A DNA stretch of 64,000 nt. It comes from Planctomycetota bacterium (lineage in GTDB: Bacteria > Planctomycetota > Phycisphaerae > UBA1845). The stretch covers positions 124,001-188,000 of the forward strand of contig JAKQDH010000069.1 in assembly GCA_029558835.1 (NCBI GenBank). The letters run 5' to 3'. Within the stretch, counting starts at the first letter, position 1; every line of letters starts with the position of its first letter. The notes beneath the pieces are model-generated. The model was not told where the DNA came from and did not search any database. It worked only from the letters and a program-made list of their open reading frames with translations. This document shows, piece after piece, positions 60,416-64,000 of this stretch. The position numbers and the translations under genes were made by a program.

Positions 60416-62887
60416 TCACGGCCCGACGAGGGCCGCCTCGAACAGCGCCACGTCGTCCACGTTGATCAGCCCGCTGGCGTTCATGTCCAGGCATTCGCAG
60501 GTCGAAGCCCCGCCGTACGGCGCCAGGCCGAAGCAGTTCTGGAAGTACGCGAAATCCTGCAAGTCCACGTCACCGTCGTTATCGCCGTCACCGGTCGTGC
60601 AGGGCCCCAGGCACGGGTCATAGGGGAACGAGTCGCACTGATACCCGTCCAGCGGTACGCCCTCCTGCATGAAGCAGGTCCAGGGCGTCAGCTCGACGCA
60701 CGGTGCCCCGCCCGGCAGGCAGCACGCGAAGACGTTGCACGGATCGGGCGTGCAGGTCGCCTCCGGCACGAACGACCCGCCCGCCACGTCGCATTCGTAG
60801 CCGGTCTCCTCGGCGCACTCGCCGCCCTCGCAGCACGCGCCGGCGACGCAGGTGAACGGCTCGCAATTGGTAATCGGAAGCTGCGTGCCCTGCTGTGCCA
60901 GGCACGACAGCGTCGAGACCTCGACGCACGACTCGTCGTTCAGGCAGCAGGCGAATTCATCGCACGGGTTGGGCGTGCACGGCGTACCCGCCAGGAACAC
61001 GCTCGGGGTTGCGCACTCGAACTCCACCGTCTGCTGGCAACTTCCGCTGCCGGAGCAGCAGGCGCCCCGCACGCACAGCCCCACCTCGCAGGTTTCTCCC
61101 ACTCCTGCGAACACGCCTCCCTGGCCGTCGCACGAATCGGAGCTGGTTATCGCGCAGGAACCGTTGGTCAGGCAGCACGCCCCCAGCGGCGGCGGCTGAG
61201 TGCAGTCGACACCCTGGCACGTCGGGTCACCCCGGTAACTGCCGCCGTACGAGACGCACACCTCGTCGGTCAGCAACTCGCAGTCTCCGTTCGGCAAACA
61301 GCACGCCCCGAGGACGTAGCTGCTGCACGGATCACCGGCGCAGGTGCCGTACCCGATGAACTGCCCGTTAGGAAGCACCTCGCAGTCGCCCGGCTTCACC
61401 CCCGCGTTGCAGGTGCCCCCCCAGCAGCAGACGCCCGGACACTGTGACGAACTCGTGTCACACTCCGTGCCCTCGCCCTGCCAGGTGCCCAGGACGGTCT
61501 GACACAGCGATTGGCTCATGTCCGACACACAGCCCACGGTCGGCGTGCAGCACGCACCAAGGTAGCACGGCACCTCCAGCAGGGCACAGGCTGTGTCGTT
61601 GCCGCGATACTGCCCACCCGCGGCGCTGCACTGGGCGGCCGTGTAGCCGTCTGCGCACGAACTGGCGCTCAAGCAGCAGGCCCCGCGCGCCGTGCACGGG
61701 CTCTGGTTGCAGCGGGTGCCCGGACCTGCGAAGCTTCCTTCGGACTGCTCGCACTCCTCCTCGGTGTCCTCGAAGGCGCAGTAGGTACCGAGGCAGCAGG
61801 CCCCAGCGCTGCACGGCAGCGCCAGACCCACGCAGTTCGAGTCGTCGCCCTGGTACACGCCGGAGTACGTGTTCGTGCATTCCGCCTGCGTCACCTCGTC
61901 GAGGCACATCTCTCCCACGCAGCAGGCGCCCTTGGGGATGCACGCCCGCGGACAGCTCTCGGCCGCGTGCCAGACGCCTCCCTGCACCGCGCACCAGTAT
62001 TCGTTCCGGTTGCCCACGCACTGCACGTCCGGGTACGTCCCGATGCAGCATGCCCCCTGGGTCAGCGGGCACGTCACTTCCGTGCAGTCGATGCCGCTGG
62101 CCGTGAACTCCACCCGCACCGCGGGCGGATTGCTCAGCGCCAGGCACTCGCCTTCGATCTTCATCTCGCAGCGGTAGATGCCGTGGTCATTGATGCAGCA
62201 GGCCCCCGGCCTCGGCAGGAAGCACACCTCCAGCGAATATGCCCCGCCGCTGTAGGGTGCCATGTAGGTGATCGTATCCGGCGCGGGCGGGGCCGTGCTC
62301 AGCGACACGCCGCCCCGCACCAACCCGCCGTCGAACGCCCGTGGATACGACAGCGAGTTCCGTCCGTAGATCATCTGTGGCGTGCCGCCGTCCCACGTGA
62401 CCCCCAGGGCGTAATAGTATCCGTCCTCCAGCGTCACCGGCGTGTCGTACTCGCCCGAGCTGTAGAACGTCCGCCCGATCCCCTGCGTGTCCACCACCCG
62501 GTCCGGCAACAGCCGTTCGTACGGCCCGTTGGGGGCCGAGGCGCGGTGGATCGAGAAGTACAGGTTCCGCCGGTCAGTGAATTGCAGTTGGATCTTGAAC
62601 TCCGTCAGCTCCCGCGTCTCGGTCATCTGGAAGCTGTCGCCGCGGTAGCGGTCGTTGGTCTGGAAAGTCGACGTGAATCCGCCAACCTGCTCGCATTCCG
62701 AGACGTACCGCGACTCCCGCGGCCCGATCGGGTCCACGAACGGCCCGGCCACCGCCGGGACCGCGTCCGCGTCCGGATCGGGCATCGCTGCCGGCGTGTC
62801 CGCCGGCGCTTGTGCCCAAACCAGGCACGGCCAGGCCGCCACTACCGCCGCCACGCACAGTCCCCGCCAGAATCTGCTTGCGTGCAT
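60416..62887 (-). CDS. Secreted GACC cysteine-repeat protein with dockerin-like C-terminus
   Basis: This is a protein of about 823 residues. The ATG at 62887 starts MHASRFWRG, and a signal peptide ends PCLVWAQA (~26). Residues ~55-215 are a non-repetitive beta-rich domain (GDSFQMTETRELTEFKIQLQ; FTDRRNLYFSIHRASAPNGP). From about 230 to 750 there are 13 units of ~40 residues beginning (G)ACC and carrying about six Cys each, of the form ACCL..G.C......C....G.Y.G....C....C (for example GACCLPNGDCELLTDEVC). The cysteines imply several disulfides per unit. The last ~60 residues hold two calcium-binding-like loops, GDGDNDGDVDLQDFAYF and CLDMNASGLINVDDVALF, as in type I dockerins. It is likely extracellular and disulfide-stabilised; ligand unknown. 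Confidence 0.85.
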   Translation of the reverse strand: MHASRFWRGLCVAAVVAAWPCLVWAQAPADTPAAMPDPDADAVPAVAGPFVDPIGPRESRYVSECEQVGGFTSTFQTNDRYRGDSFQMTETRELTEFKIQLQFTDRRNLYFSIHRASAPNGPYERLLPDRVVDTQGIGRTFYSSGEYDTPVTLEDGYYYALGVTWDGGTPQMIYGRNSLSYPRAFDGGLVRGGVSLSTAPPAPDTITYMAPYSGGAYSLEVCFLPRPGACCINDHGIYRCEMKIEGECLALSNPPAVRVEFTASGIDCTEVTCPLTQGACCIGTYPDVQCVGNRNEYWCAVQGGVWHAAESCPRACIPKGACCVGEMCLDEVTQAECTNTYSGVYQGDDSNCVGLALPCSAGACCLGTYCAFEDTEEECEQSEGSFAGPGTRCNQSPCTARGACCLSASSCADGYTAAQCSAAGGQYRGNDTACALLEVPCYLGACCTPTVGCVSDMSQSLCQTVLGTWQGEGTECDTSSSQCPGVCCWGGTCNAGVKPGDCEVLPNGQFIGYGTCAGDPCSSYVLGACCLPNGDCELLTDEVCVSYGGSYRGDPTCQGVDCTQPPPLGACCLTNGSCAITSSDSCDGQGGVFAGVGETCEVGLCVRGACCSGSGSCQQTVEFECATPSVFLAGTPCTPNPCDEFACCLNDESCVEVSTLSCLAQQGTQLPITNCEPFTCVAGACCEGGECAEETGYECDVAGGSFVPEATCTPDPCNVFACCLPGGAPCVELTPWTCFMQEGVPLDGYQCDSFPYDPCLGPCTTGDGDNDGDVDLQDFAYFQNCFGLAPYGGASTCECLDMNASGLINVDDVALFEAALVGP

Positions 62888-63219
62888 TGCTTGTATCCGC
62901 TCCAAAGCCGCCCCCCTGTGACCGGTCGGCGTGCAGTAGCCGGCCGGTGTGCTTCTTCCCTCCATCCCCATGGCTGGTGGGCACCCGCCTGCGAGGGCAA
63001 TCCCCTGCCGCTGCCCTCATCACCTGGGACGGTGACGCCCATTATAGCCTGCGGAACGCTCCCGACCAACGCCGCGGCCGCTTATTCCACCGGGCGCCGA
63101 CCCATAATCCTCTGTTTACTCGGACCCGCGCGCCTGCGCCAGGACATCCTTCCTAGCCCAAGCGGTAGCGAGGGGCTGCCTCGCAGGTCCAGAAAAGCAA
63201 AGAAACAGCCCTCGACCGT

Positions 63220-63364
63220 GGGTGGCATGGCCATGCGCAGCGCCGCCCTGCCGGCTTCGGGTGGCATGGCCAAGCGCAGCGCCGCCATGCCTCTCGTCGT
63301 GCGCCCGGGTGTCAGCGTCGCCGCATGCCGGCGCCCGCCACCGGCGGGCTTGGGCATGCCACCC
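63220..63364. repeat. Palindromic repeat family A, copy 7 (inverted, doubled end)
   Basis: The end GGGTGGCATGGCCA occurs twice in tandem (63220 and 63259), each followed by a GCGCAGCGCCGCC arm. The element then runs to GGCTTGGGCATGCCACCC at 63364. It is the longest copy and in the same orientation as copy 3. Confidence 0.85.
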
Positions 63365-63438
63365 TCTTCCACGTGAATCCGAGCACCGTCGGTCGGTGCG
63401 ACGGGGCATTATCACGCTGCCCGCGCGTCCCGCCCCTC

Positions 63439-63559
63439 GCTTCCACTCGGGCGCGGATGTGGCCCCCCCGTTTCCACTCGGGCTCGGACGGGGCCCTGCT
63501 TCATTCGCTATTCGCACTTCGCTATTCCCTGCCCGCTCGCTTCCGCTCGGGCGCGGACG
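63439..63559. repeat. Three direct repeats of CTTCCACTCGGGCGCGGA
   Basis: Units near 63439-63459, 63470-63491 and 63539-63559 share TTCC(A/G)CTCGGGC(G/T)CGGA. Between the second and third lies TTCGCTATTC twice. Spacing is irregular (about 31 and 69 nt), so this is not a CRISPR array. Confidence 0.7.
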
Positions 63560-63564
63560 GTGCG

Positions 63565-64000
63565 TCAATCATCGCGCGTGTCGATGGTTCGGCACACCGT
63601 CCGGGTTCCGATGCGCATGGGCGTCGGCTGACCCAGTAGCGTCGGCAGTCGGTCCAGCGTCTCCTGGAACCGCACCGCGCGACGGTTGATGTCGGTCTTC
63701 TCCCCTTCGGTGGCGTCCTCCCGAACATGCCCGCGCAATGTCCCATACACCGTGTAGACGTCGGACCGCACCGTCGCCCAGTCACCCATCATCACCAGCA
63801 CGGCCACCGCGGCGACGAAATCCTGGCGGCCCGCGTCCGCGTCCACCATGCCTACATCCGCGCGGTAGAACGAGAAGTCCGTGTAGTCCGGGACCAGCGG
63901 GTTCGATGCGACGTCGGCGGCAACGTGCCGCACGTTGGCTATTTCACCAACAGACAGGAACCCCGTCCCCCGGCGGAACTGCGGGTTCGCCACGTCCCAA
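63565..64000 (-). CDS. Hypothetical protein, C-terminal part, cut by the right edge
   Basis: Only the last ~145 residues are in the window; the frame continues past the edge (WDVANPQFRRGTGFLSVGEI), so the start is unknown. GFLSVGEIANVRHV and MGDWATVRSDVYTVYGTLRG resemble the C-terminal region of secretion-related or pilin-like cassette proteins of Planctomycetes and Verrucomicrobia; this is a weak impression. It ends RTVCRTIDTRDD. No catalytic motif is visible. Confidence 0.65.
   Translation of the reverse strand, partial: WDVANPQFRRGTGFLSVGEIANVRHVAADVASNPLVPDYTDFSFYRADVGMVDADAGRQDFVAAVAVLVMMGDWATVRSDVYTVYGTLRGHVREDATEGEKTDINRRAVRFQETLDRLPTLLGQPTPMRIGTRTVCRTIDTRDD

Larger units (their letters stand above)
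62888..63564. other. 677-bp gap with clustered repeats
   Basis: This gap holds a family A element with a doubled end (63220-63364) and three direct copies of a ~21-nt unit (63439-63559). It must also hold the promoter of the Cys-repeat gene. No gene is seen. Confidence 0.5.

Noticed and set aside
63439-63559. CRISPR array
   Set aside because: Only three imperfect units with unequal spacers of about 10 and 48 nt, and no cas genes in the window.

Overview
The window is high-GC bacterial DNA with conventional Shine-Dalgarno-led genes. The gene content points to the phylum Planctomycetota, probably a Phycisphaerae-like lineage. The signs are a secreted protein built of GACC cysteine repeats ending in a dockerin-like tail, a giant secreted beta-repeat protein with a Cys-Gly C-terminal anchor, an M16 peptidase pair, an HME-RND operon with cysteine-rich parts, and intergenic DNA full of short palindromic repeat families. 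This assignment is inference from gene style; there is no rRNA or other marker in the window.

Layout. 1-5904: the end of a nucleotidyltransferase gene diverges from a Tat-exported Gfo/Idh/MocA oxidoreductase and a secreted GH2 beta-galactosidase carrying a LamG insertion. 5927-13030 (minus): a heavy-metal efflux operon in the order small Cys-rich secreted protein, periplasmic adaptor, HME-RND pump, TolC-type outer-membrane lipoprotein. 13732-17896 (plus): two ABC-2 ATPase/permease pairs with palindromic elements between them. 18240-23744: transketolase, a two-subunit class I fumarase and, divergently, a class II fumarase. 23960-28332: two small membrane proteins and a paired M16 peptidase. 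28563-32516: an O-antigen-ligase-like TPR protein and a PduO-type cobalamin adenosyltransferase. 32717-38833: the giant secreted repeat protein. 39289-44948: a GT-C glycosyltransferase with TPRs, an orphan HlyD-type adaptor and a degenerate HD-GYP protein. 45022-50821: an S9 prolyl oligopeptidase, a HAD hydrolase and an MMPL exporter in one likely transcription unit. 51209-57602: an HD phosphohydrolase, an OprB-type porin, two small lipoproteins and a hybrid histidine kinase. 58046-64000: tRNA-Arg(CCG), a class V aminotransferase, the Cys-repeat dockerin-like protein and a partial gene running off the right edge.

Themes. Much of the coding capacity is envelope-related: secreted glycoside hydrolase, metal efflux, porin, giant surface proteins, polysaccharide enzymes fused to TPRs, and lipoproteins. 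Central carbon metabolism is represented by transketolase and two unrelated fumarases.

The strongest unexplained signal is a family of roughly 80-145 bp palindromic elements. Seven copies and one remnant lie in gaps between genes, and their ends are the inverted repeat GGGTGGCATG(C/G)CCAAGC. A second family contains a perfect 36-bp palindrome. No transposase, CRISPR array, phage or integron gene was seen. All functional calls come from reading motifs by eye; no database search was possible.
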